From CADEDH01 sp963732695 (GTDB lineage Bacteria > Actinomycetota > Acidimicrobiia > Acidimicrobiales > SZUA-35): a stretch of 64,000 bases of DNA. The first letter of the stretch is position 1; each line of letters begins with the position of its first letter. Shown here one piece after another: positions 24,136 to 32,449 of the stretch. The notes under the pieces were generated by a model. It was not told the origin of the DNA. It saw only the letters and a program-made list of their open reading frames with translations, and made no database searches. The translations under genes were made by a program, and so were the position numbers. The stretch covers positions 1 to 64,000 of the forward strand of contig CAVTAP010000018.1 of NCBI GenBank assembly GCA_963732695.1. Direction: 5' to 3'.

Positions 24136-24936
24136 GTGGTCGGGACGCCCGTGAACCAACAGAAGCAGACGCTCCACTCGGTGCGGATCGCCCTGCGGGT
24201 GCTGGAGGAGCTGGCCGCCACGCCGGAGCTGAGCCTCAGCCGCCTGGCTCAGCGGGTGGGGGTGGCCAAGAGCACGGCCCACCGCACCTGCGCCGTGCTG
24301 GCCGAGGCCGGCCTCCTGGCCCGGACCGACGAGGGCCGCTACCGGCTCGGTCTCCGCCTCGTCGACTACGGCCACCTGGCCACCGTGCGCTCGGCCGTGG
24401 GGGAGCACGCCCTGCCCCTGCTGGTGGACCTCCGCAACGCATTGGGGGAGACGGTGCAGGTGGGCGTCCCGGCCGGGGCCGACGTGGTGTACGTGGAACG
24501 GGTGGAGGGCCAGCGGGCCCTGCGCTATTCGTCGGAGAACTCCCGCCGGGCCCCCGTCCACCGCTCCAGCGGGGGCAAGGTGCTGGCGGCCTGGGTTCCC
24601 GGAGTGCTCGAGGCCAGGCTCCGGGCCGGGCTCACCCCCAGCACCGGGTACACCATCGTGGTCCCCGACGTGCTGCGGGCCGAGCTGGAGCGGATCCGCC
24701 AGCGGGGATACGCCCGCAGCGTGGAGGAGACCGAGCTCGGCGTGGCCTCCCTGGCCGTCCCCGTCCGGTCGGCGCCCGACGGTCCGGTGGTGGCCGCCAT
24801 CTCCATGATCGGGCCCGCGGCCCGGGTGGTCCGGGGCAGCCGGGAAAGGGCCAACGTCACCCGCATGCAGGCGGCGGCAGCCGAGCTCACCGCTGCCATC
24901 CAGCACGGCGACTACCGCCTGCCCCGGCGCCGCTGA
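24136..24936 (+). CDS. IclR-family transcriptional regulator
   Basis: 266 residues from GTG 24136, with GGGAGG nine bases upstream; the frame further upstream runs through the palindrome and is not coding. Residues ~15-65 are the winged HTH (LSRLAQRVGVAKSTAHRTCAVLAEAG), and the effector domain has ELGVASLAVPVRSAPDGPVVAAISMIG. IclR proteins respond to aromatic and other acids. A Rieske oxygenase follows convergently, and its aromatic-type substrate makes it a plausible target, though it is not divergent. Confidence 0.9.
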   Translation: MVGTPVNQQKQTLHSVRIALRVLEELAATPELSLSRLAQRVGVAKSTAHRTCAVLAEAGLLARTDEGRYRLGLRLVDYGHLATVRSAVGEHALPLLVDLRNALGETVQVGVPAGADVVYVERVEGQRALRYSSENSRRAPVHRSSGGKVLAAWVPGVLEARLRAGLTPSTGYTIVVPDVLRAELERIRQRGYARSVEETELGVASLAVPVRSAPDGPVVAAISMIGPAARVVRGSRERANVTRMQAAAAELTAAIQHGDYRLPRRR

Positions 24937-24965
24937 CGGTCACGGCGGCCGGGCCGGGCCGTCGG

Positions 24966-26063
24966 TCAGCTGAGGGTGATCGTGACCGGGGTGGCCGAGG
25001 CGTCCGCTCCCACCTGTTCGGCCTCGATCAGGTCGCTCAGCATCCGGCGGGCCCGGAGGGGGCCGGCGTCGATCGACAGCATCACCGGCTTGAGGGCGTC
25101 GGGGCCGCCGGCCTGGTCGTAGGCCCGCTGCTGGGCCTCCACCATCGGCCGGTCCTGTTCCTCGAAGGCGAATCGCCGCAACCGGCTGAGCGTGGCCGCC
25201 ACCTCGTCGTCGGCCACCGGGGGTACGGCCCCCAGCTGCACGGCGCAGATGTGGTACATCATCCGCCGGTCGTCGATCGGGGTCAGCAGGTGGGAGCCGA
25301 CCACGATCAGACCCTCCTCCCGGGCGCCGCCGGGCTGAGTGGTGCCGGCGTGGTTGCGCAGGTAGCCGGGGGCGTTCCACCGCATCTCGGCCCACACGTC
25401 CACCGGTGCCTGGTCGTTGCGGTACATCAGGTCGAACAGGTGGGGCGGCTCGACGTGGCGGGAGGTGCGGGTGACGTAGAGCGTGGTGGCCCCCGACGCC
25501 TCGATGTCCTCCCGGATCTCCACCTCGGCGTCGTTCATTCCCGGGTGGCCCAGCAAGCCGTCGTGGAGGAAGTTCACGTGGCTCAGGTCGAGGAGGTTGT
25601 CGGCCATGAGCCGGTAGTCGACGTCGATCACCATCCAGTCCCGCTTCGAGAAGATGCCGGGGGCGCCGTCGTCGAGGTGGGAGAAGTCGGGGATGAGGGC
25701 CGGGTCGGCCGCCTCCGGCTGGCCCATCCAGATCCACAACAGGGTGTGCCGCTCCACCACGGGGTACGAGCGCAGGTGGAGCTGGGGCGTGATGCGTCCG
25801 GCGCCGTGGGGGTTGACCACGCAACGGCCGTCGGCGGCGAACCGCAGGCCGTGGTAGGGGCACTCCACCCGGTCACCGCACACCCGGCCGGCCGACAGGG
25901 GAGCGAAGCGGTGCGAGCACCGGTCGGCCACGGCGGCCACGGTGCCGTCGGCCTGGCGGAACACGGCGATCGGCTCCCCGCAGATCACCCGCTGCTCCAC
26001 CTGGGCCGGGCCCAGATCTTCGCCCCACATCGCCACGTACCAGGTGTTCCGCAGGAAGGTCAT
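24966..26063 (-). CDS. Rieske non-heme iron oxygenase, alpha subunit (vanillate demethylase-like)
   Basis: 365 residues from ATG 26063 (TFLRNTWYVAMW is the usual start of VanA-like proteins). The Rieske centre is C49-x-H51 and C68-x2-H71 (DRCSHRFAPL and CPYHGLRF). The catalytic iron motif is DNLLDLSHVNFLH. The family cleaves methyl ethers or hydroxylates aromatic rings with an electron-transfer partner, which is not in this window. It is divergent from an LLM oxidoreductase. Confidence 0.88.
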   Translation of the reverse strand: MTFLRNTWYVAMWGEDLGPAQVEQRVICGEPIAVFRQADGTVAAVADRCSHRFAPLSAGRVCGDRVECPYHGLRFAADGRCVVNPHGAGRITPQLHLRSYPVVERHTLLWIWMGQPEAADPALIPDFSHLDDGAPGIFSKRDWMVIDVDYRLMADNLLDLSHVNFLHDGLLGHPGMNDAEVEIREDIEASGATTLYVTRTSRHVEPPHLFDLMYRNDQAPVDVWAEMRWNAPGYLRNHAGTTQPGGAREEGLIVVGSHLLTPIDDRRMMYHICAVQLGAVPPVADDEVAATLSRLRRFAFEEQDRPMVEAQQRAYDQAGGPDALKPVMLSIDAGPLRARRMLSDLIEAEQVGADASATPVTITLS

Positions 26064-26265
26064 GGCCGCACTCTCGCTTGCCGACACGGGTGCTGTCGAC
26101 GAAACCGTCCCGCCCTGGCGAACACAATCCCGGCGGTGGGCGGGTGGGGTGGGGGGTCGCCGGGTGACAGCCGACCGGTGTCGAGTTTCGGGCTGGTGGT
26201 CACCGGCGCGAAGCTGGGCGCCAGCTGACGACGACACGACCGCCATCAGGGCTTCAGGGGGAACC

Positions 26266-27210
26266 ATGCGCAACCAGAGCGAAGGCATCGAGTTCGGCAT
26301 CTCGATGCGGCTGTTGAAAGAGGTGAAGGCCGAGGCCCAGCTGGCCGAGTCGCTCGGCTACGACTATCTGCTCACGGGGGAGCACATCAGCTTCCACGGC
26401 CCCACCCCCAACACCCTCATCTCGCTGGCGGCGGCGGCCGCCGTGACCGACCGCATCAAGCTCCTGAGCGGCATCGTGCTCGTGCCCCTCTATCCGCCGG
26501 CCCTGCTGGCCAAGCTGATCGCCACCCTCGACACGGTGAGCCTGGGCCGCTACTGCTTCGGGATCGGCATCGGGGGCGAGAACCCCCGCGAGTTCGAGGC
26601 CGTGGGCGTGCCGGTGAAGGAGCGGGGGGCCCGCACCAACGAGGCGCTGGAGGTGATCGACCGCCTCCTCACCGAGGACAAGGTGAGCTTCGAGGGCCGC
26701 TTCACCACCCTCGACAACATCACGATCGCCCCCAAGTCGAAGGAGCGGCCTCCGTTCTGGGTCTCGGGCCGCAAGGAGGGAGCGATGCGCCGGGCGGCCC
26801 GCTACGGCGACGCCTGGCTGCCCTACATGTACACCCCCGAGATGCTGGCCGACTCGATGGGAAAGATCGCCGAGTTCACCGAGGAGGCGGGCCGGCCCGC
26901 CGGCTCGGTGCAGGGGGCGGCCTTCGCCTTCACCTGCGTCCACGAAGACCGCGACACCGCGCTCAACATGTGCAACAAGGTGCTGTCGACCACCTACGCC
27001 CAGGACTTCAGCGATCTCGTGGGCAAGTACGCCATCGCCGGCTCGCCCGAGGTGTGCCGGGCCCGCATCCAGGAGTACATCGATGCCGGTGCCCGCACCA
27101 TCGTCTTCGCCCAGGGCTGCCCCACCGGCTACATGAACGACAACGTGCGCCTGCTGGCCGAGGAGGTCATGCCTCATTTCGGCTCTTCGGCCAAGGCCTC
27201 ATCGCGATAG
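26266..27210 (+). CDS. LLM-class (F420-dependent type) oxidoreductase
   Basis: 314 residues from ATG 26266 with AGGGGGA upstream. Luciferase-like TIM barrel: FGISMRLLKEVKAEAQLAESLGYDYLLTGEH, then VLVPLYPPALLAKLIATLDTVSLGR, GIGIGGENPREFEAVGV and a late GRKEGAMRRAARYGDAWLPYMYTP. The pattern is that of actinobacterial F420-dependent LLM enzymes; FMN use cannot be excluded. It is divergent from the Rieske oxygenase across 202 bases. Substrate unknown. Confidence 0.88.
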   Translation: MRNQSEGIEFGISMRLLKEVKAEAQLAESLGYDYLLTGEHISFHGPTPNTLISLAAAAAVTDRIKLLSGIVLVPLYPPALLAKLIATLDTVSLGRYCFGIGIGGENPREFEAVGVPVKERGARTNEALEVIDRLLTEDKVSFEGRFTTLDNITIAPKSKERPPFWVSGRKEGAMRRAARYGDAWLPYMYTPEMLADSMGKIAEFTEEAGRPAGSVQGAAFAFTCVHEDRDTALNMCNKVLSTTYAQDFSDLVGKYAIAGSPEVCRARIQEYIDAGARTIVFAQGCPTGYMNDNVRLLAEEVMPHFGSSAKASSR

Positions 27211-27234
27211 CGGCGGGGACCCCAACCCCGCCGC
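27210..27234. terminator. Bidirectional hairpin between convergent genes
   Basis: GCGGCGGGG and CCCCGCCGC, perfect nine-base arms with a seven-base loop, starting on the last base of the LLM gene and lying 30 bases past the chemoreceptor stop on the other strand. Confidence 0.6.
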
Positions 27235-27263
27235 GCCGCAGTGGCGCTCGACACGGTTGGGCC

Positions 27264-28916
27264 CTACGTTCGGAACTTGCTCACCAGTTGACGGAGATGG
27301 CCGGCCGAGTCGGCCACCACGGTGGCGCTCTGGCTGGTCGACGACGCCCCCCGGGCGATCTCCCGGGTGCGGCTGGCCGTGTGGTGGATGCCGTCGGTGA
27401 TCTCCTGGGACGAGCTGGCGGCCGACCGGATGTAGCCCTGGATCTGGCGGGTGGTGGCGGTCTGCTCCTCCACCGCGGCGGCGATGATGTGCTGGGCGTC
27501 GTTGATCCGGGTGATGATCTCCCGGATGTCGGCCAGGGCCTGGGTGGCCCCGCTGGAGGCTGTCTGCATCGCCTCCACCCGCTGCACGATCGACCCGGTG
27601 GCCTCGGCCGTGGCCCGGGCCAGGTCCTTCACCTCGTTGGCCACCACCGCGAACCCCTTGCCGGCCTCACCGGCCCGCGCCGCCTCGATCGTGGCGTTGA
27701 GGGCCAGCAGGTTGGTCTTCTCGGCGATCATCGTGATGGCCTGCACCACGTCGGTGATCTCGGCCGAGCTGGCGTCGAGCGAGCCCATGATGTGGCCCGC
27801 CCGGTCGGCCGCGCTCATGGCGTTGATGGCCACCCCGACGGCGTCGGTGGCGGATCGGGCGATCTCGCCGATGGCGGCCTGCATCTCGTCGGTGGCCGTC
27901 ACCACCTCGTCGATCGACGCCGCCACGCTGCCGGCCGCGTTGGCCAGGGAGTTCGTCTGGGCTTCGGTCTCGTCGACCGACATCGTCACCTGCATGCTCA
28001 CCGCGGTGAGCGAGCTGGCTTCGCTCAGCAGCCGCTCGGCGTTGGTCCGAATGTCGGAAACGGTCCCGGCCAGCTGCTCCACGAACTGGTTGAACGAACG
28101 GGCCACCCGGCCCATCTCGTCGCCCCGGTCCTCGGCCAGGCGGGTGGTCAGGTCGCCACCGCCCCGGGCGATCCCGGCCAGGCAGTCATCGAGGGTACGC
28201 AGGGGCCGGCTGATGGCCCGGGCGATCGCCACCACCCCGCCCAGCAGGAACACCAGGTTCACGGCCAGGAGGATCATGAGGAGCCGCTGCCCACTGGTCG
28301 AGGCGGCCCGGCCGTCGGCCTCCACGGCGGCGGCGTTGGTCAGGGTCGACTCCACGATCTGGTCGACGACGGCTCGATGCTGGCGGTAGGCCTCGGCCAT
28401 CGCGCCGTCCAGGGTGCTGGCGGCCCCGTCGGTGTCGCCGGCGCGCACCTTGGGCACCAGATCGTTGTCGAGCAGGTCGAGGAAGGTGCGGGCCGGCTCG
28501 GCCCCCGTCTCGGTGAGCAGCGCCCGGGTATCGCCGTCGACCACCCGGTTCTCGGCCCAGAACGCCACCCGGTCCTCGAACTGGGAACGGAGGTCGCCGG
28601 CGTAGCCCGCCAGCTGGTCCACGGTGTCCGTGTCGCCCCGGCGGCCGGCCTCCACGATCTGGTGGGCCACCAGGTTCGCCTCCACCAGGTAGGCCGGCGG
28701 GGGCAGCACGTCGGCCAGGAGCACGTTGTTGTCGTAGATCTCCTGATAGCGATCGCTGCCGATCCGCACCGAAGACAGGGTGGTGAGGGCGACGGCGGCG
28801 AACACCACGAGGGCGGCCACGGCGATGACCCCGAGGGCGGCCAGCTTGCGGGCGACAGTCCAGTTCCGGGGGCTCAAACGGTCCACGGTGCCTCCATCGA
28901 GTTGCGAACGATGCAT
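27264..28916 (-). CDS. Methyl-accepting chemotaxis protein
   Basis: 550 residues. Membrane segment ~26-48, a helical extracellular sensor to about 205, second membrane segment (LLMILLAVNLVFLLGGVVAIA), HAMP (~232-285), and a signalling coiled coil whose hairpin tip is EKTNLLALNATIEAARAGEAGKGFAVVANEVK in part. No CheA, CheW or CheR gene is nearby, so it is an orphan receptor. It precedes a GGDEF-EAL protein on the same strand by 30 bases, but lies downstream of it, so the two may be co-transcribed with the GGDEF-EAL gene first. Confidence 0.93.
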   Translation of the reverse strand: MHRSQLDGGTVDRLSPRNWTVARKLAALGVIAVAALVVFAAVALTTLSSVRIGSDRYQEIYDNNVLLADVLPPPAYLVEANLVAHQIVEAGRRGDTDTVDQLAGYAGDLRSQFEDRVAFWAENRVVDGDTRALLTETGAEPARTFLDLLDNDLVPKVRAGDTDGAASTLDGAMAEAYRQHRAVVDQIVESTLTNAAAVEADGRAASTSGQRLLMILLAVNLVFLLGGVVAIARAISRPLRTLDDCLAGIARGGGDLTTRLAEDRGDEMGRVARSFNQFVEQLAGTVSDIRTNAERLLSEASSLTAVSMQVTMSVDETEAQTNSLANAAGSVAASIDEVVTATDEMQAAIGEIARSATDAVGVAINAMSAADRAGHIMGSLDASSAEITDVVQAITMIAEKTNLLALNATIEAARAGEAGKGFAVVANEVKDLARATAEATGSIVQRVEAMQTASSGATQALADIREIITRINDAQHIIAAAVEEQTATTRQIQGYIRSAASSSQEITDGIHHTASRTREIARGASSTSQSATVVADSAGHLRQLVSKFRT

Positions 28917-28946
28917 CCCGTCGGCTCCGGTGCCGGCCTTGTTTAG

Positions 28947-31712
28947 TCAGACACCACGCGTTGGGCCGGACGGCCCAGTCGCGGCGTCGGGCACGTCCTG
29001 TCCCATCGCACGGCCGTCGAGGTCACCCGGAGGCTGCGGACGGCCGTAGAGGTAGCCCTGGAGCTCGTCGGTGCCCATCCTGGCCAGCGCCACGGCCTGA
29101 TCGGGCGTCTCGATCCCCTCGGCCGTGATCGTGGCCCCCAGCAGGTGCCCGGTGTCGATGATGAGCTTCACCAACGATGCGGCCGACGTGTCGTTGGTGT
29201 AGCTCCGGTCGATCTTCAGGATGTCGATGGGGAGGCTCTTCAGGTGGGCCAGGGAGGTGTAACCGGTGCCGAAGTCGTCGATGGCCACCCGGATGCCGTG
29301 GTCCCGGAGCACCTGGAGCTTGACCGCAGCCGATCCCAGATCGTCGAGCAGCGCGCTCTCGGTGATCTCCACGATGAGGAGGGCCGGATCGACCCCGTTG
29401 TCCTGCAGGGGCGCGAGGATGTCGTCGACCAGGTCGGGGGAGCCCAGGTGCCGACCCGAGATGTTGACGCTGACCGGCAGCCCGGGGAACAGCCCCTGGG
29501 CCTGCCACGCCGCCAGCTGGCGGGCCGCCGCCCCCACCACCCACTGGTCGAGGGCGAGGATCAGGTCGCTGCGCTCGGCCACGGGGATGAACAGGTCGGG
29601 TGGCATCATCCCGTGACCCGGCCGGTTCCACCGGATCAGAGCCTCGAAGCCCCGTACGGTCTCCGAGTCGGCGTCGATGATCGGCTGGTAGAAGAGGACG
29701 AACTCGAGCTCGTCGATCGCCTGACGCAGGGCCCGTTCCAGGTCGGCCCGCTCCACCACGGCCGAGCGCAGCTCGTCGTCACAGATCTCCACCCGGGCCC
29801 GCCCCTCGGCCTTGGCCTTGTAGACCGCCAGGTCGGCGTCGCGCAGCAGGTCGGCACTCTCGGTAGTGCCCCCGTCCGAGGCGGTGCCGTCGCTGAGGGG
29901 GATGCTGTCGCTGAGGGCGATGCCGATGCTGGCCTTCACCGCCACGGTGCCGTGGTCGATCGCCATCGGCTCGCCCAGAGCCGCCAGCAACCGCTCGGCC
30001 AACGCCACCGCCTCGTCGATCCCGCCCACCGGCTCGGCTATCACCAGGAACTCGTCGCCCCCCAGCCGGCCAACGTGGTCGCCGTCCCGCACGGTGTTGA
30101 CCAGCCGCTGGGCGGTGGCCCGCAGCACCAGGTCGCCGGCGTGGTGGCCGTGGGTGTCGTTGATGTCCTTGAACCCGTCGAGGTCGATGAACAGCACCGC
30201 CAGTTGACTGCCCGACCGCCGTACCCGGGACATGCCCCGACGGAGCTGGGCCAGCGAGGCGTTGCGGTTGGCGATCTGGGTGAGGCCGTCGTGGGTGGCC
30301 TCATGCGTCATCCGGCGGCGGAACTCCTCCCGCTCCTGGAGCGACGAGGCCAGGGCCTCCACCGCTTCCTGCAGCGACGCGCCGAGCTGGCCGGTGGTCG
30401 TGCGCTTGAGCACCGGGTGGTCGAGGTCGCCCTCGGCCAGGGCTTCGGCCTGCTGTTCGGCCAGCTCGAGGTGGGCAGCGGCGGCGTCCATGGCCCGCCC
30501 GGCGGCCCGGATCTCCACCGAGCCCGGGGCGTCGCCGAAGCGGGCCCGGGAATCGCCGGCGCTGATCCGTTCGGCCACCTCGGCCAGGCGCCGGACCGGG
30601 CCCACGATGGCCCGGGTGGCCCACGCCGACAGGAGCAGGGACAGCGCGGCCAGGGCGGCGGCCGAGGCCAGGGCCCGGTCGACCTGGCGCTGGGCGGCGG
30701 TGCTGACGGCCGAGCTGGCGCCCAGGGCGTCGCCCCCGGCCGCGTTCACGAGGTCGAAGTAGAGGGCGGTGCTCTGTTGGCTGGCCCGGAACATGGTGAC
30801 CGTGCCGTCGAGCCCGCGGGCGGCCAGCCCGGTCATGCGGTCGTCTTTCACGTCGGAGCCGGTGGTCTGGGCCTGCCGGATCAGGGTGTCGACCGAGGTG
30901 TCGAACGTCTTCACATCGGGCGAGTCGTCGATGTGGTCCATGGCGGCGCGGGACGCCGATCCGGGGCCGGCGATCCGGCGGATGTTCGCCTCGGCGATGG
31001 TCCGCAAGCGCTTCTCGCCCAGCAGGATCCTCAGGTCGGAGTTGAGGTCGCTGGACGAGAACTGGGCGCCGAAGTACGAGGTGAACTCGGCGGCGATCGA
31101 CTCCTGGGACGTTGTGGCCGCCTCCAGCACCCGGAGCGTGCGGATCAGGTTTTCACCGCCGCGCATCCGGCCCGCCGTCTCGGTGAGCTCGTCGATCACG
31201 AGTTGGCCCCGGGCCGCCACGTCGGACGAGATCACGTCGTAGTCGCGACCGATGGCGAAGAGGGTGCCTTCGGGGGCCGGCGTGGAGCGGGCCACGATCA
31301 GCTGCTGGGCCACGTCGTCGAGGCCGAGGGCCGCCACCAGGCGGTCGACATCGGCCATGGCCCGGGCCAGCTCGGCCGGGATGTCGACGCCGGACATCTG
31401 GTAGGAGAGCGTGGGCGGAACGCCGATGAGCTTGATCGCCGCCCCTGCCGCCGACCAGTTCCGCTCGTCCTGAAGGCGTGACTTGAGCTCGGTGAGCAGG
31501 GCCAGACGGCCCACGGCGGCGTCGACCGACTCGGCCTGGGCCCGGGCGGCCCGGGCCTCGCTCACGTCGGCCACGGCGAACCAGGCGACCCCCGACAGGG
31601 GGAAGATGGCCAGCGCCAACAGCACGGCGCTGATGTGGTACCGGAACACCGGCCGGTGCAGTCGGCGCCCAGACGGCCGGCGGTCGCTCGTTGTGGTAGG
31701 AGAGGTCGTCAT
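28947..31712 (-). CDS. Membrane GGDEF-EAL protein (c-di-GMP turnover)
   Basis: About 921 residues from ATG 31712, with AGGAAC upstream. A membrane segment (~27-48), a nitrate/nitrite-sensor-like helical outside domain to ~360, a second membrane segment, a HAMP domain and a coiled coil. GGDEF domain with an intact LGGDEFLV active site, so diguanylate cyclase is possible. EAL domain with EALIRW, DDFGTGYTSLAHLKSLPIDILKID and the needed acidic residues, so phosphodiesterase is possible too. Shares a strand with the downstream chemoreceptor. The cellular output is not shown by the window. Confidence 0.93.
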   Translation of the reverse strand: MTTSPTTTSDRRPSGRRLHRPVFRYHISAVLLALAIFPLSGVAWFAVADVSEARAARAQAESVDAAVGRLALLTELKSRLQDERNWSAAGAAIKLIGVPPTLSYQMSGVDIPAELARAMADVDRLVAALGLDDVAQQLIVARSTPAPEGTLFAIGRDYDVISSDVAARGQLVIDELTETAGRMRGGENLIRTLRVLEAATTSQESIAAEFTSYFGAQFSSSDLNSDLRILLGEKRLRTIAEANIRRIAGPGSASRAAMDHIDDSPDVKTFDTSVDTLIRQAQTTGSDVKDDRMTGLAARGLDGTVTMFRASQQSTALYFDLVNAAGGDALGASSAVSTAAQRQVDRALASAAALAALSLLLSAWATRAIVGPVRRLAEVAERISAGDSRARFGDAPGSVEIRAAGRAMDAAAAHLELAEQQAEALAEGDLDHPVLKRTTTGQLGASLQEAVEALASSLQEREEFRRRMTHEATHDGLTQIANRNASLAQLRRGMSRVRRSGSQLAVLFIDLDGFKDINDTHGHHAGDLVLRATAQRLVNTVRDGDHVGRLGGDEFLVIAEPVGGIDEAVALAERLLAALGEPMAIDHGTVAVKASIGIALSDSIPLSDGTASDGGTTESADLLRDADLAVYKAKAEGRARVEICDDELRSAVVERADLERALRQAIDELEFVLFYQPIIDADSETVRGFEALIRWNRPGHGMMPPDLFIPVAERSDLILALDQWVVGAAARQLAAWQAQGLFPGLPVSVNISGRHLGSPDLVDDILAPLQDNGVDPALLIVEITESALLDDLGSAAVKLQVLRDHGIRVAIDDFGTGYTSLAHLKSLPIDILKIDRSYTNDTSAASLVKLIIDTGHLLGATITAEGIETPDQAVALARMGTDELQGYLYGRPQPPGDLDGRAMGQDVPDAATGPSGPTRGV

Positions 31713-31827
31713 AGGTGGGTTCCTGGCAGGCGTGCACCACCGGCATCGGAACGATCGGGTTCGGGGTTGAGCCGCCGCCGGCCGACGATTTCTAAAGGCG
31801 ACGGCGAGGCTGTTCGACAACTCAGGT

Positions 31828-32343
31828 ATGCGTCACCCCCTTCGCTCTCTGGCCGCCCTCTCGCTGCTCACCCTCGGGGCCTGCGGTTCCGGCTCGGCCA
31901 CCGATGCGGCCGGCGCACCGGAATCGGTACCGTTCGCTTCCACCAGCACCTCGGCTGCCCCCATCACCACCCCGTCGACCACCGCCGCCCCGGTTCCGGG
32001 CTCCGACCCGACGGGCACGGCCCCGGCCGGTGGCGCTGATCCGGCCGGGCTCGACCCCGCCGCCGGCAGCGACGAGGTGAGCGCCGCCCTCGTCACCTCC
32101 CTGCTCAGCACCGAGGAAGGTCGGGCCATGGTGGCCGAGATGATGGCCCAGGAGACCGGCATCACCGAGGACCAGGCCGTCTGCTTCCTGGAGAACGTCG
32201 ATCCCGACACGATGCTGTCGCTGTCCGAGTTGGACGCCACCGGGGCCACCCCCGACCCGTCGGCCCTGCCCCCTGAGGTCCTCGACGACCTGATGGGTGC
32301 CGTGTCGACCTGTGGAATCGCCCCCGACAGCCTCCTGGGCTGA
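31828..32343 (+). CDS. Small secreted lipoprotein, unknown function
   Basis: 171 residues. Signal peptide with lipobox LGAC (Cys at about residue 19), then a Ser/Thr/Pro-rich linker to about 75 and an acidic alpha-helical domain with two Cys (VCFLENVD and STCGIAP). No enzyme motif. Divergent from the GGDEF-EAL gene across 115 bases. The arrangement of a linker and a short helical domain resembles actinobacterial cell-surface proteins. Confidence 0.75.
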   Translation: MRHPLRSLAALSLLTLGACGSGSATDAAGAPESVPFASTSTSAAPITTPSTTAAPVPGSDPTGTAPAGGADPAGLDPAAGSDEVSAALVTSLLSTEEGRAMVAEMMAQETGITEDQAVCFLENVDPDTMLSLSELDATGATPDPSALPPEVLDDLMGAVSTCGIAPDSLLG

Positions 32344-32347
32344 TCCT

Positions 32348-32387
32348 GCCGGTTGATCCGGCCGATCGGGGCGGGTTGCTTCCCGCC
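32348..32387 (+). terminator. Double hairpin after the lipoprotein gene
   Basis: Two adjacent stems: GCCGG-ttgat-CCGGC (32348-32362) and GGCGGG-ttgctt-CCCGCC (32370-32387), four bases past the stop. Confidence 0.45.
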
Positions 32388-32449
32388 GGCTGAAGATCTC
32401 CTCAGGCAGCTTCAGGTCGGGCCAAGCGCGTCGAGCGCAGGCTCGGACC

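Noticed and set aside
29145..31481. Open frame of 778 codons on the plus strand
   Set aside because: Antisense shadow of the GGDEF-EAL gene; no recognisable domain.
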